Origin: Dromiciops gliroides | Taxonomy: Eukaryota > Chordata > Mammalia > Microbiotheria > Microbiotheriidae | NCBI RefSeq assembly: GCF_019393635.1 | Contig: NC_057866.1 | Span: forward strand, 228,063,359-228,127,358 | Length of the DNA stretch: 64,000 nt | Direction of reading: 5' to 3' | In this document: in pieces, positions 47,745 through 59,289 of the stretch | Position numbering within the stretch: the stretch's first letter is position 1 | Layout of the letters: each line of letters opens with the position of its first letter | Made by a program: the position numbers and the translations under genes | The notes under the pieces: model-generated | Databases searched by the model: none | The model's input: the letters and a program-made list of their open reading frames with translations, nothing else | What the model was told of the DNA's origin: nothing

Positions 47745-48745
47745 GGTGGGTTTTTTTGTGGGTTTTTTATTCATTTATCTGGAATTTTCTAAACTTTCAT
47801 GTCCCGTGCAATTTCACTGTTTGGTGGTGCCTCTATACCAGAGAGGAATCATGTTTGAATGAGACCCTAACCTTCCTTTAAAACACCTGGCCCTCTTCTG
47901 GATTGATGAGCAGCCACATTGTCTGCAACTGTTTACTCACTCAACCAGAAAGAATGGAGGGAGCCTGTCATTATCTGGCACCATGTCATGAGGACTGTTT
48001 CTTTCTAGATTTTCTATCTCCTCCTCCTCCTGCCATGATTTGAAGATTACATCTCCCACAGAAAGGCCAGGCCTCCACTGGTTGGCCTGCCTTTCTGAGA
48101 GCCAGGTGTATCTTTGTCTCTTTGGTGCCTGGGATCCATTTCTATCCTTTCTCTCTCTTCTCTTTATGCCCTCGGGTATCTCACATTAAGCCACAAGCTT
48201 GAGCAACTTAATGCCAAATAATGACATTTTAGCACCATTGGTCTCTCTCTTCTGGGTAAACTTGTGCAAGAGACAAGGACAGCTTTTCCTGTGATGGTCA
48301 ACTTGTTCTTAGGGGGAAAAGCTGAATGTTCTCCATGATATGTATGTGTGTATGTGGGAAGGGGAGTCAAGTGAACCCTTGTCACTTGATCCTCATGTTC
48401 TTCTTGGACTCTGAACAAGTCAACCCTAAATACAGAGCTAGGGAGAGTGGCGACATGTTCTGGATCAAAGGGTCTTTCTCCAGGGTCAGTATCTAAGAAA
48501 TCCTAGAATAATCAGAGGAAACTGTATGCAGAGTAATGCCATTTTCCAAAATTGTGCTAGACCATCTTATTTTGAATTTTCACCATGCAACAGAGGTCAG
48601 TAAATTGGCCTCAAAGCAGTAACATACCAATTATACCAACTGAGAGAACCAACAGTTAAATTTTCAGGGCAAGCTTTTACTCTCTTGGAAATCAGCAAGT
48701 GTCACAAAAATCAGGGCTTTATTTATTTGTTGATTGCCTAGACTT
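47745..48745. other. Single-copy, nothing recognised
   Basis: One kilobase without recognised repeats or genes. Confidence 0.35.
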
Positions 48746-48757
48746 AAGAAAGTAATG

Positions 48758-48904
48758 GAGGGGGCAGCTAGGTGGTGCAGTAGATAAAGCACCAGGCCCT
48801 GGATTCAGGAGGACCTGAGTTCAAATCCTCCCTCAGACACTTGACACTTACTTGGGCAAGTCATTTAACCCTCATTGCCCTGACCCCCCCCTCCAAAAAA
48901 AGAA
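48758..48904 (+). mobile_element. Marsupial tRNA-derived SINE
   Basis: Head 'gaggggggcagctaggtgg', box B, and a C-run then A tail. An 11-bp target duplication agaaagtaatg lies at 48747-48757 and 48905-48915. It lacks about 16 bp of the usual 'ctagctgtgtgaccctg' segment. Confidence 0.9.
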
Positions 48905-49199
48905 AGAAAGTAATGAGATGATGTTAATAACGCAAATTAAAGATAAAAGTGTGTCCTGCATACTTTTTTTGGAGACCAGTTGTTTAAAATGTACCTGTGG
49001 ACTTGCCTTGAAGCCATATGGACTTGGGTTTGAATCTCACCTCTGACATAAAGAGTGTGTGGCACTAAGTAAACTCTCATTGTATAGACTACAGGAGGCT
49101 AGCCTGTGTTGGCAGAGAGAGTTTTCAATATACTTATAAAAACCCAAGTCTAGAACCTATTATCAACAAGTTCAGTAAAGAAGTCATCATTTGTCATGG

Positions 49200-49405
49200 C
49201 TTGACTCTACATTTTAAAATCATAATCATTTGTATCTCATTTGATCCCTAAAAAATCCTGTGAGGTCGGTGCTTATTATCATCTCCATTTTACAGAGAAG
49301 GAAACTGAGGCACAGAGAGTGAGTGACTTGCCAGAGTGTCTGAAGTAGAATTCAAACTTGGATGTTCCTGACTCCAAGTGAGGTTCTCTACCTACTATAT
49401 TATCC
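49200..49405 (-). mobile_element. CORE-SINE/MIR
   Basis: 'tgtatctcatttgatcccta', 'ccattttacagagaaggaaa' and 'gatgttcctgactcc' in reverse orientation. Confidence 0.65.
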
Positions 49406-49700
49406 GGAAAAGTCAAGCCTAAGGCTCAAATTAGTTCCAGCAACCTCTTGTCCATAGTTTTCATCCTTTACTTCTTTGTGCTGGCCATGCAGCACATCCA
49501 GCAAATTCATCATAGTTCATTTCCTAATACAGGCACCTTGCAGTTAATCATAATGATGAAGGGACTTAATCATATGACTTCCAAGATAGCAAATAAAAAA
49601 AATTGCATTTGTTTGCCAAAGGTATTGCACATCATATAGTTCATTGCCTATTAAGAAGTCGGAGAAGCCCAGGCAGATAATAACAATAACAGTGATATAG

Positions 49701-50268
49701 TGGGAAAATGGGGTACGGGTTGGAGTTGGGGTTCTTGGGAATTCCTCTTTAAAGAATTACACCCTCTTGCACACAAAACATAGTTAGAACAAGGTGATAG
49801 TTTATTTAGGAGCAAGGGAAGGGAAGGGTGGGGGGAGGGAAACCATGAAAGAAATCCTTAGACTTTTCATGGGGAGATTTGGCATAAAGCACATGGCTCA
49901 GAGGTACCAAATCTCCTTGAACAGGAGACTGGAAGGTACTTTTATAGAGGACTGATGGGGGTGGACCATCCCCCACTGGTGGTAGCTGGGGGAATTGGTG
50001 AGCAGTGGAAGACCATCCCCCACTGGTAGTGACTAAAGGAATTGGGTGAGGGGTGGCTACGGATCCCTCTTCAGGACACAAAGGCCACAGCCACACCCAA
50101 ACTTATCTCCCCAGGGTAAGGGAGACCAGAATGAAGGGTAGGAATCCCAAGCTAGCTCAGTCCGATTTGGTTCCTCTAGGTGTTATCTGTCCTCTGGTTT
50201 AGTTTCTCAAGGAGAAGATTCCTCGGTGTGCCCCAGAGAAATTCTGGGGTGCTCTGCGCCCCATGACA
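49701..50268 (-). mobile_element. Solo retroviral LTR fossil, minus strand
   Basis: 568 bp with TG...CA ends. Read on the minus strand it starts TGTCATGGGG, has a TATA-type CTATAAAAG (plus 49939-49947), then a polyadenylation signal AATAAA (plus 49801-49806) about 135 bp downstream, and ends TTTTCCCA. The order of U3, R and U5 is therefore clear. Two copies of a roughly 45-bp unit lie in U3 (plus 49964-50050), like enhancer repeats. Flanks atag (49697-49700) and acag (50269-50272) may be a 4-bp duplication with one change; a 9-bp repeat aacagtgat also brackets the element. No internal viral sequence. Confidence 0.75.
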
Positions 50269-50439
50269 ACAGTGATAATGTTTTGCGGTCATCATTCAGT
50301 GATTAACTTCTCTTTTGCTACCTTAACGATCATTTTGGCAAATTATTTCTGGTATCTCACTTGAGGATCTCTAAGTACTTAAAAAAAACCATGGTAACTG
50401 AATTCATAAAGCCACTTAAATACAGTAGCCAACTGTCTC

Positions 50440-51080
50440 ACAAGCCCAAATGAAGTCTAGGAAACAGGGCACTGTGATTACCCATCGATTTCTCTCCCAG
50501 TCGGCCTTCCACGTGGGCCCCCTATTAGGAAACGTGGGTGACTCTCCAGACCCACAGCTCTGGATGGCTCGTTTTCACTTAGGACTTTTCTTCCAAGTGG
50601 CTTCATCTTCAGGAAGAAGGGTGTTTAAATCCTGCAGGGGACTATTTGTTTGCTAACCTTTTGACCCAGGTTAGGTGTCTGGTTTTCTCCAGGCACATTC
50701 CACTGTCAACAATGGGGTAAGCCAGGACCACAAGTACAGAGGGGTTAATTAACACTGGAGGGGGGAAAAATAATGAGCCCTTCCTAGCTGCTGATAAGAA
50801 AGCAGACCGCCAGCCTTCTAAATCAGCTGCTGGAGATGCAAAGGAAGCTGGGCTTTGTTTATAAACCAGCCCTTTGCATGGCTCAGCTATATCCCGAAAT
50901 GGAGGGGCCTGCTGCATCATCCCCTTTGGAACAGGTCCCGAGGGACACTTCGTGTCACTTCCAAACAATGCAGACTGCCTCTGTTCCTAACTCTGTTTGG
51001 AGCGGTTCAGATCAAATTAAAGAGACACAGTCCCTCATTTCAAGGAATTTACAATCCAAGACAGACAGCTGCTGATGCTG
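50440..51080. promoter_or_regulatory. Candidate conserved non-coding block
   Basis: Repeat-free, GC-balanced sequence unlike its surroundings. It contains motifs often found in enhancers, such as 'ggggttaattaacac' (homeodomain-like, about 50740), 'ctgataaga' (GATA-like, 50792) and 'tttgtttataaac' (forkhead-like, 50856). Short ORFs are overlapping and unconvincing. Inference from composition only. Confidence 0.3.
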
Positions 51081-51099
51081 CCCAGGGAAAGTAGAGCAG

Positions 51100-51185
51100 T
51101 GGTCAACTCATTGGATCTGGAGTCAGGAAAGCCTAAACTTCAATCCTGCCCCAGACGCCAGCTATATGACCCTGTGCCTCCAGGG
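51100..51185 (+). mobile_element. CORE-SINE relic
   Basis: 'ggatctggagtcaggaaagc' and 'cttcaatcctgccccagacg' retain the SINE head pattern. Confidence 0.4.
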
Positions 51186-51214
51186 TAAAATCAAAGGCTT
51201 GCCTTAGATATCTC

Positions 51215-51345
51215 TGTATATAGATAATGCATTTAGTAAATGCATTTACTTTATGCTAGTCACTGACCAAACAATGGGGCTACAAATACAAGGGAGAAAA
51301 ACATTTCCTGCCCTCAAGGAGATTACATTTTAATAGGGACAGTAG
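51215..51345 (-). mobile_element. L2 LINE 3' end
   Basis: 'gctacaaatacaagggagaa' and 'cctgccctcaaggagattac' are the reversed L2 terminus. Confidence 0.55.
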
Positions 51346-51415
51346 GCAGAAGTCAGAGGTGGGACCTGTGCAGACGTCGGGAAAGGGTCCTGCTGGCCTG
51401 GTTTCAGAACCAGGC

Positions 51416-51838
51416 CACCTCTCATTTAGAGTCCCAGAGGTATAAAATGCTTTGCTCCTTGGACAGGTAAGCTGTGATAGCCATTTGAAGTCATGTCCTC
51501 TGTCTTTAAAGCTAATGCTTTTCTAGAAATTCTTCCTTACCAATAGAGAAGAACCTTCAGAATCTAAGATAATCATTGAAGATGCAAATAAGTCAACTTA
51601 AAAGCACATCTAAAATAATGTTTACAGACTTTAAAGTGTTTTATACATATATGTCAGTCCTTGAAACTATTATTTATTATTGTTATTAGTGCACATCAAT
51701 CAATCCATTGTTTCCATAATTTTTCTAAGTACATCTCATTAATTCACACATGGATACTGTGGAGAATTCTCAGTCCAGATACAGACTATTTTTTTGAAAA
51801 CCTGTTGGGAATACAGATTGAAAAAGCCCTACCACTTA
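51416..51838 (+). repeat. Local duplication, copy 1
   Basis: About 423 bp that recurs at 53801-54417 in the same orientation, 2.4 kb away. By eye there are eight substitutions, one 9-bp indel and one T-run indel in the shared sequence, so about 98% identity. No terminal repeats, A tail or target duplication, which argues for a DNA-level duplication rather than a transposon. The content is unrecognised. Confidence 0.92.
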
Positions 51839-52157
51839 ACAAAAAAGGCACACCATTAGAATTTAGGACGGTGGCAAACAAATTGGGTTTTTCTATACCT
51901 TTCCATAGCTTTTGTTAGTTTTACAAGATAAGGCCTGTCAGGTAAATTCACCTGGCAGAATATTAGGGGCGGCTTCAAAGTATCTTCTGTGTGTGTTGGG
52001 AGGGAGGGGGAAGCAGTTAGGGATGATGGCTTCAATGGTATGGAGAAAGCTGGCTCTAAATCTATGCACCTACGATCTTGTCTGAGGAAGTACTGTAGAA
52101 ATTTCCCCAGAATAGAAAAATGGCAAGAGAAGTAAGGGGGGGGGGAAGGGGGGGAGT

Positions 52158-52303
52158 AGGCAGCTAGGTGGTGCAGTGGATAAAGCACTGGCCCTGGATT
52201 CAGGAGGACCTGAGTTCAAATTTGACCTCAGACACTTGACACTTACTAGCTGTGTGACCCTGGGCAAGTCACAACCCTCATTGCCCTGGGGGGAAAAAAA
52301 GGA
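52158..52303 (+). mobile_element. Marsupial tRNA-derived SINE
   Basis: Head 'ggcagctaggtggtgcagtg', box B, and a short G-run plus A tail. It sits next to a G-rich tract at 52137-52156. It lies between the two duplication copies. Confidence 0.9.
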
Positions 52304-52309
52304 CTAACT

Positions 52310-53690
52310 GTGGAGCCTAAAGGTGTGAGTTCATGTAGCAGTCCCTACAAAAGATGATGCCCAATTCATCCTTGACACTGGCTGTTACTGGTCACAATGT
52401 CACATTTTGCTGCTCAGCCAATGACACCTGACCCAGGAGGCCACACCCTGAACTTGAAAGCCTCCTTCCCCTCCCCCAACCCAACGTGAAAACTCCACTC
52501 CCAAAGGGACCCTCAAATCCTCTGGTCACATCTGCAGAGTGGCTTCAGTGGCCCTGGCCTTCTCCAATGACCTTGAAATGGTTTTTCAATTTAGACCCCT
52601 GCAGCCACTATTTTGAAACAGAGACTTAGCAAGCCCCTTCTCCATCTCACCCGTTATGAGAAGAGTTCGGCTCTGGGGGGCCAAATCAACCTGGACTGTG
52701 TGGAATATCACATTTTCAATTCAAATCTCTGTTAAGTCTTTTCCTTGGGTCAACCATTAACAATAATTGTTCTATCAGTATCTAGAGCTGACTGACATGC
52801 TTGGCTCTTGGAGAGGCAATGGCAAACAGCTTTTAGAGGAAGAGTCCATAGATTAAAGGACAACACTGAACTGCATCGTACCCCCTTCCCTAATCCGCCC
52901 CCCCCACTCCCCACCCCCAGTGTCTTCTAATTAGCTCTGCAGAAAAGCTGAATGACAAACATGTTTCCAATCTGCCTGGCCCAAGCAGTGAAATGGGCCA
53001 ATCTGATCTGAAAAGAGGTTTAAGACTTCTGTTGTGTGCAGGGGTGGGAGGTTAGGGGAGTGTGGGGATGGTATTGGGGAGAAGGGGCAGGAAGGAAGGG
53101 GGAGGGAAGCTGATTTAAATCCATTCACAATGCTTTCCCACTTGGCAGTCTGGGAGATAAGAGACTGAACCTGGCTGTGGTTCAGCCCCCCACATTCTCT
53201 CTCTTTATTCTCTTCTGCCAGACCCATCCCCGTCTTCACTTCCACCCTCACAATAATCTTGGCCCAGTTCAGACAAAGTCAAATAGTGTAAATACTGGTA
53301 ACCGGCTCATTGGCTCTTTGGGCCAGGATCTTACATGTTTGCTGGGTAATAAAACTGGCCTGCTGTAAAAGGCTCTTACAGAACCACACCATTGAATAAA
53401 TAAATGATTGTTTGTAACAGAGGACGCATTATCTGGCTTTTTCAGTGACTTGTACTAAACAGATCACTACATGTTTTTTACATAGTCCAAAATGCATCAC
53501 AACCCATTTCAAAGGTCAATGTTAAATAGGGCACTGATGAAAGGATGTCTATATGCATGCATGTGTATATGTGTGTATGTCTGGGAGTATGTGTATATGC
53601 CTATATAGGTACACACATATACATACATATATGATATTTTGTCATTAAACATTAAATTATGATGGTATGTCATACATCACACACACATGA
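52310..53690. other. Repeat-poor region, nothing recognised
   Basis: No transposon seen. C-rich runs at 52899-52918 and G-rich runs at 53040-53105. The 53110-53470 part is compositionally balanced and could be conserved non-coding DNA. A TATG microsatellite lies at 53555-53635. Confidence 0.35.
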
Positions 53691-53800
53691 TCTAGAGTAG
53701 CTAGTCCAACTCCCTCATTTTACAGATAAGGAAACTGAAGCCCAGGAAAAAAAAGACTTAGGACTATAGAGTGGAAAGAAACCTTGGAAGCCAGCTAGTG

Positions 53801-54417
53801 CACCTCTCATTTAGAGCCCCAGAGGTGTAAAATGCTTTGCTCCTTGGGGGCCGCTAGGTGGCGCAGTGGATAAAGCACCGGCCCTGGATTCAGGAGGACC
53901 TGAGTTCAAATCCGGCCTCAGACATTTGACACTTACTAGCTGTGTGACCCTGGGCAAGTCACTTAACCCCCATTGCCCTGCAAAAAAATTAAATAAATAA
54001 ATAAATAACAAATAAAAATGCTTTGCTCCTTGGACAGGTAAGCTGTGATAGCCATTTGAAGTCATGTCCTCTGTCTTTAAAGCTAATGCTTTTCTAGAAA
54101 TTCTTCCTTACCAATAGAGAAGAACCTTCAGAATCTAAGATAATCATTGAAGATGCAAATAAGGCAACTTAAAAGCACATCTAAAATAATGTTTACAGAC
54201 TTTAAAGTGTTTTACACATATATGTCAGTCCTTGAAACTATTATTTATTATTGTTATGATTATTATTAGTGCATATCAATCAATCCATTGTTTCCATAAT
54301 TTTTCTAAGTACATCTCATTAATTCACACATGGATACTGTGGTGAAATCTCAGTCCAGATACAGACTATTTTTTGAAAACCTGTTGGGAATACAGATTGA
54401 AAGAGCCCTACCACTTA
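53801..54417 (+). repeat. Local duplication, copy 2 (with SINE insertion)
   Basis: Second copy of the 51.4-kb unit, interrupted by a SINE at 53848-54014 and then continuing without loss. Compared with copy 1 it has 9 extra bases (gattattat) near 54257. Confidence 0.92.
53848..54014 (+). mobile_element. Marsupial tRNA-derived SINE, present in one duplication copy only
   Basis: Near-consensus head (box A TGGCGCAGTGG), box B, and an A-rich AAATA-repeat tail. A 19-bp target duplication aaaatgctttgctccttgg lies at 53829-53847 and 54015-54033. Copy 1 of the duplication has a single uninterrupted target, directly showing the pre-insertion state. Confidence 0.95.
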
Positions 54418-54429
54418 GTACCATGAGTA

Positions 54430-56085
54430 TTTTTAAGAAAACACTGAGGGAAGAAAGAGAAAGATTTGAGAAGATTCATCTCTTTTTGGGTAGTCTCTCT
54501 ATGGGCAGAGACCCAACAAAATGGCTGTTTGGTGAATGGTGGCCCCTGCCTGGGCTACTCTAGGGGTGCCCTTCCTTACTGGCATCAATGCGACTGCTTT
54601 CTCAGGCACGATTATCCAGTCTTCAGGGACCTCTTGTTGCTGCTGTATTTGGGAAAGAGCATTCAGATGCAGATTGCCCTAAATCCCATCAACCCATTCA
54701 ACCATGTGTGAACAAGAGTCTATGTGTACACACACACATACATGTATTTGCACATAGATAAAATTACTCCCCTGAGCATCAAATGCCTGAACCAAAAATC
54801 ACCAAATGAGAAGGATGCTTTTATTGCAAGCTACTTTGTTGATAGCTCTTGCACACTTATAAATATTTTATAGCAAATAGTTAGCATGATTCCTTCCCCA
54901 ATCGAATCAGCTTTGAAATGCTCCTCAAACTGAATTCTCCCTTAACAATGGCTTGATGCACACGCTTTTTTTTTCCCTTCTCTTAACACATGGTCTGCTG
55001 CCATAGCAGCATGAATAGTTTTTATTTAATGGAAAATAAAGGATACTTTACATTAATTCAGTGGGTGGAGGGAAACCAAGAGCACATGCGCACCTTACAT
55101 TTCAAACATGGAAGAACAACATACCTTGACCTCCCCCTCCCCCAGTCCCATGGTTATTACCCAGCCTGCATTAGAACTGTAATGGGAAGTGACAAGTTTA
55201 TGTAAATGATCCACAGAAGGATTTTGCTCTTGTAAAACAGAGCAGTTACTTTGGGCTTTCTAATTATTTCATGCCTTGTGGTTCTGTGACGGGCCGAGAT
55301 GACTATACTTGAAAAGTATGCTGTGATTGACAGACCTCTGTCCCCCTGGATCTCATTAGGGCCCACACTTTGGAATAGGGGAAATAGCCCTACCAGGCAC
55401 AGGCTCACAAAAACCCACCCCAGTGCCAGGGATTCTTTACATTCATTTGTTCAGATTTGTGTTTTATTGGAAAAGTGGTGTTATCGGGGAAAATGCTCCA
55501 ATGCCTGTCAGTTCCAACTGGACTAACAGCCCTTTTACTCGGGTGCTTTTGATTGTTAAACCCACATATTTAAAAAACATCCTCTATTGAATGGTTAGGG
55601 CAGTGGGTGAACATTTGAATGTTGCCAAATAAACTATTCTCAGGACTGAGATAGGCAGGGGAGAGATGAGAAGGAGGGAAGATGGGTACTGTATCTGCTC
55701 CCTTACTTAAAAACCATTTACTAGCTCCATTTTACATAGTGCTTGAAGGTTTATGTTTCCTGTATCCCCGTGCTTTATCCCCCTTGCTTGCTAGCTGACT
55801 CTGATTAGCCTATTCCTAAGTCAAATGATTGGATAAATCTATCAGGAGAAAGAAGCAAATGAAATTATTTGTAAGGAAACTACCATTAGAAACCCCCTTT
55901 TGCAGGGAGGAAAAGAAAATTGGGACTGAGAAAAAAGGGAGAAAATTCTCATTTTTAATTATGATCGGTATGGTTATAATATAATTATGTTACAATATAA
56001 TATCCATTTATTATTAATTAATAATACCAGTTTTCATTTATTGACCATTTAACAGTTTTTAAAACATTCCACTATATATTCTCTC
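54430..56085. promoter_or_regulatory. Repeat-poor region with candidate conserved block
   Basis: No transposon recognised apart from a short CACA run near 54727. The 54900-55620 part is repeat-free, with AT-rich homeodomain-type motifs ('ctaattatttc') and balanced composition; it resembles conserved non-coding DNA. ORFs are short and overlap on both strands. Function is inferred from appearance only. Confidence 0.28.
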
Positions 56086-56089
56086 ATTT

Positions 56090-56290
56090 GGGAGCAATAT
56101 GGCATAGTGGAGAGCCAAGAGGCTTAGAGTCACATGGCCTGGGTCTCACTTCCAGCTCTGTTGTTTACTATATGTGGTACCTTGGGCAAGCTTCATCATT
56201 CCTCTGAAGCTCTGAAAAATGGAGACACTGATGCTTAAGCTACCTGACTCCCTAGGTTGTAAGAAAAGGTACAAATTTGTCCTTATATAA
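56090..56290 (+). mobile_element. MIR
   Basis: 'gcatagtggagagccaagag', 'cactt(c)cagctctg' and 'ccttgggcaagcttcatcat' match MIR in order. Confidence 0.65.
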
Positions 56291-56299
56291 ATGTGATTA

Positions 56300-56790
56300 T
56301 TATTACCTCTCCTCATAACAGGGGTAAGTGGGTATTATTTTAGATGCAGTGAACTGGAGAACTTACACTAGAAAACTGCAGTTGAGACAGGTGAAATGAT
56401 TTACCCAAGGTCACACAGAGGTAAAGCTAAGACCCTTATCTACAGTAGGTCTCCTGACTCCCAATCTTCTCCTTTATCAGAAACCATTTTTACTCCATCA
56501 ATTCTTCTTTTTCTCATTGAAGAAAGTCAACCTAAGATTCCATTACTACATTGGACATATTTTTTGCCTACAATTAATTGAATTTTTATTTTCTCTTTGT
56601 TGGACCTTATTAAATATACGCTCTTGTCATTTGTTTCCCAAGTGAGTGTGGTTGGTGAAATTACCTCTCAGAATGAAAGGGAATTAGTATACTTTCCCTG
56701 CCATAGTAAACATAATATAGTAAATATAATTAAATGATAACAGCATAGAAATATAATATAATATGTAATGTAACAAATGTAACATAATGT
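56300..56790. other. Single-copy with possible MIR trace
   Basis: 'gatttacccaaggtcacaca' at 56398-56418 hints at another reverse MIR. The remainder is AT-rich and unrecognised. Confidence 0.35.
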
Positions 56791-56799
56791 TTTTAAATT

Positions 56800-57022
56800 T
56801 ACCATATACTTTCTAGATTTTAACTCATTTGAGCCTGACAACAAACTAAGTACAGAGGTATTATCATCCCCATCCTCATCATTCAGCCTCAGGAAACTAA
56901 GGCTTAGATAGGCTATGACTTGCCTATGGCCATGTGGCTAGTAAGTGACAAAGGCTGGATTTGAATCCAGGTTTTCCTGACTCCAACTCCAGCAAATTAT
57001 CAACTGTACCATGCTGTCCCTC
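56800..57022 (-). mobile_element. MIR/CORE-SINE
   Basis: 'actttctagattttaactca', 'aggaaactaaggcttagata' and 'ctggatttgaatccaggttt' in reverse order. Confidence 0.65.
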
Positions 57023-57149
57023 AAATATTCTTTTGATGAATAAGGATAATAACAATAGTACCTCTCGATCCAGACTCAGGTTATCCTTCTAAACATGAGA
57101 TATTGTTACAGAGTGCCATGAAATGCATAGGGACTAGATTCATGGTTTC

Positions 57150-57293
57150 ATTGATATTGGGAACTCCTTCAGCACCAGGAGTTAATACTATACTTGCCCA
57201 GGGTCATACATTCAGTATTGTCAGAGACTGGGCCTAAATCCAGGTCTTCAAGTGACAAAGCACTCTCTATCCATCACACCACACTGCCTCTGT
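57150..57293 (-). mobile_element. CORE-SINE relic
   Basis: 'acttgcccagggtcatacat' and 'gcctaaatccaggtcttcaa' are reverse SINE landmarks. Confidence 0.5.
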
Positions 57294-57395
57294 GACAGCA
57301 AATGTGAAATCAATCCACTGTGTTAGGTGCTCTGTAGGAAGATAAGATGTATTCCTGCCTTCAAGAAGCATAAATTCTCATTGTTTAAAGCAAAC
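57294..57395 (-). mobile_element. L2 LINE 3' end relic
   Basis: 'actgtgttaggtgctctgta' and 'cctgccttcaagaagcataa' are the reversed L2 terminus. Confidence 0.4.
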
Positions 57396-57399
57396 TCAT

Positions 57400-57630
57400 T
57401 TTCGTGAGTTCAAATCCAGCCTCAGATGTTCACTAGCTTGTGTGACCCTGGGCAAGTTTTTCTGTTTCATTTTCCTCATCTGTAAAATGATTTGGAGAAG
57501 GAAATGGCAAACCACTCCTTTTCTTTGCCAAGAAAATCCTATCATGGGATCCCAAAGAGTCTGACACAACTGAAAAATGACTGAAACAACTTCCTAATGC
57601 TTTATCCACTATGGCACCTAGCTGCCTGAA
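57400..57630 (+). mobile_element. tRNA-head SINE with 'GACTGAAACAAC' tail
   Basis: 'gagttcaaatccagcctcag', 'tcatctgtaaaatgatttgg', 'aatggcaaaccactcctttt' and 'tgactgaaacaac'. A leftover reverse SINE head ('tggcacctagctgcctg') abuts it at 57612-57628. Confidence 0.75.
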
Positions 57631-57639
57631 AGTAGAGAC

Positions 57640-59280
57640 AAAAAGACTATCACTTCATAGTTATTCTTGTGAATAGATTAGCAAACAAATGAACTTAGCT
57701 AGATGTTTCAGAACTAAAGATTATGTTTGTATGTTATAGGGTTTTCATCTTGGTATCTGAAAGTGCATAGAAAGAAGACATACCAATCTCCATTTTGATG
57801 ATAGAAAAACTGAGGCTTATACACCCATCAGTACAAATAATGAATCCCTTGGAAGGGTCCTATTATTTGAATTTGCACTGTATATTTCCATTGGGCCAGA
57901 ACCAATCACTATATTTTACATAATTATAACTTCAAAAAGTAAGAATTTGAATACATTCAACCACTTCAGGAGATTTATTATTCACACTAATTGGGACCTA
58001 GCTGTACAAATTTAGTGATCATCCCAAAGCTAGAAAAACCAATGGCAGTCAGTCAAAGGGCATTTACTAAGTGGTAGAAAAGAGATCTAGGGTTTCCTGG
58101 CCTGGATATCTCTCTTCTCATTATTGTATTATGAATCAACCAAGTACATTGAGTAATTGAAATTCCACAGAGGTTATTTAGGAGTATCAGGAAGTAACCT
58201 CAGTGTTGGTGGATGTCTGTGTGGTTTTGGAGGCTGGTCTAGATGCTCTGAGCTTGGCCACACAGAAGGAGAATCAGGGGTTGCAGTGAGAGTGTGGTCT
58301 TGGTATACATTTCTAATATCAAGGAGCTACTGCTGGACCCACTCAGTGGAGCACTGTACCCATCTCCTCAGAGCTCTATCTTCTCTGGATTCAGATACAA
58401 AATCTGGACCAGCTTCAGTCTTGGGGGAATCTGGTCTCTAATGAAAAGGAAAAACCAGACTCCCTTTTTTCTCACATTCCTCAGGTCTTTAAAATCTCAC
58501 TTCAGGACCCTAAGATACATTATTTAAAGTTTAGGTGGATGCAATTCTAGATATAGCTAAAAGGGAAGTAGAAAGGTCCTCAATGTAAGGTGTAAATCAG
58601 GTATAGCACAGATATTTATTTCCTACATACAAAAGAAAAGCACACATTGACAGAACAATTTAAAACAGGATTCAGTAACTCAAATCTATAATTACTTATT
58701 ATACTATCTCAAGAAGCTATTATTTAAACCTCATCAGAATAATTTTTAGAACTGCTGATTAGGCATTTTGAGGGGAGTCATTCCTGAAATGACCTCTTCT
58801 TTGCTGACAAGTAAGAAACTGTTGAGCATCTCAAAGTCACACATAGCAGGAATCATGCCCAAAGCCCTTACGTGTTTGACTGGAAGGCTACCCATAGGAT
58901 AGCCCTCATCACAAGTTCATGTGAGACAGAAAAGCATGGAGATGAGGTCTGGGGAGTTAATGTGGCTGTGGTGAGCAAATATTGCAAAAGAGCTTGAGAA
59001 CCAAAGTTTCAGATTGACAAATCATGGAGCCTTTTAGGCAACCCTAAGATCAGAAGTGGAAGAGCCCTCATAGGAGAAAGTGAGAGTGGACTTTCTGGAT
59101 ATTAGAGATTTGTTTGGATGGTCAGTTTCCCATCCCAATTCCCACTCATATACACACAGTACATAACAATCCATGTTGATGATGAAAGATCCAATTCTTT
59201 CCAGTAGAATGTACCTGAACTGTGGTCATCTGAGCTTTCTACTCTTTATGGTAATGGTTGAAGCTAAAAGTAATATGCAG
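57640..59280. other. Single-copy, nothing recognised
   Basis: No gene or named element. A reversed AATAAA at about 58617 in an LTR-like setting was considered and not accepted. ORFs at 58157-58527 have no known domain. Confidence 0.35.
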
Positions 59281-59289
59281 CAAAACTCA

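Noticed and set aside
58550-59100. Possible minus-strand LTR, from a reversed AATAAA near 58617
   Set aside because: No TG/CA ends, TATA element or target duplication could be found.
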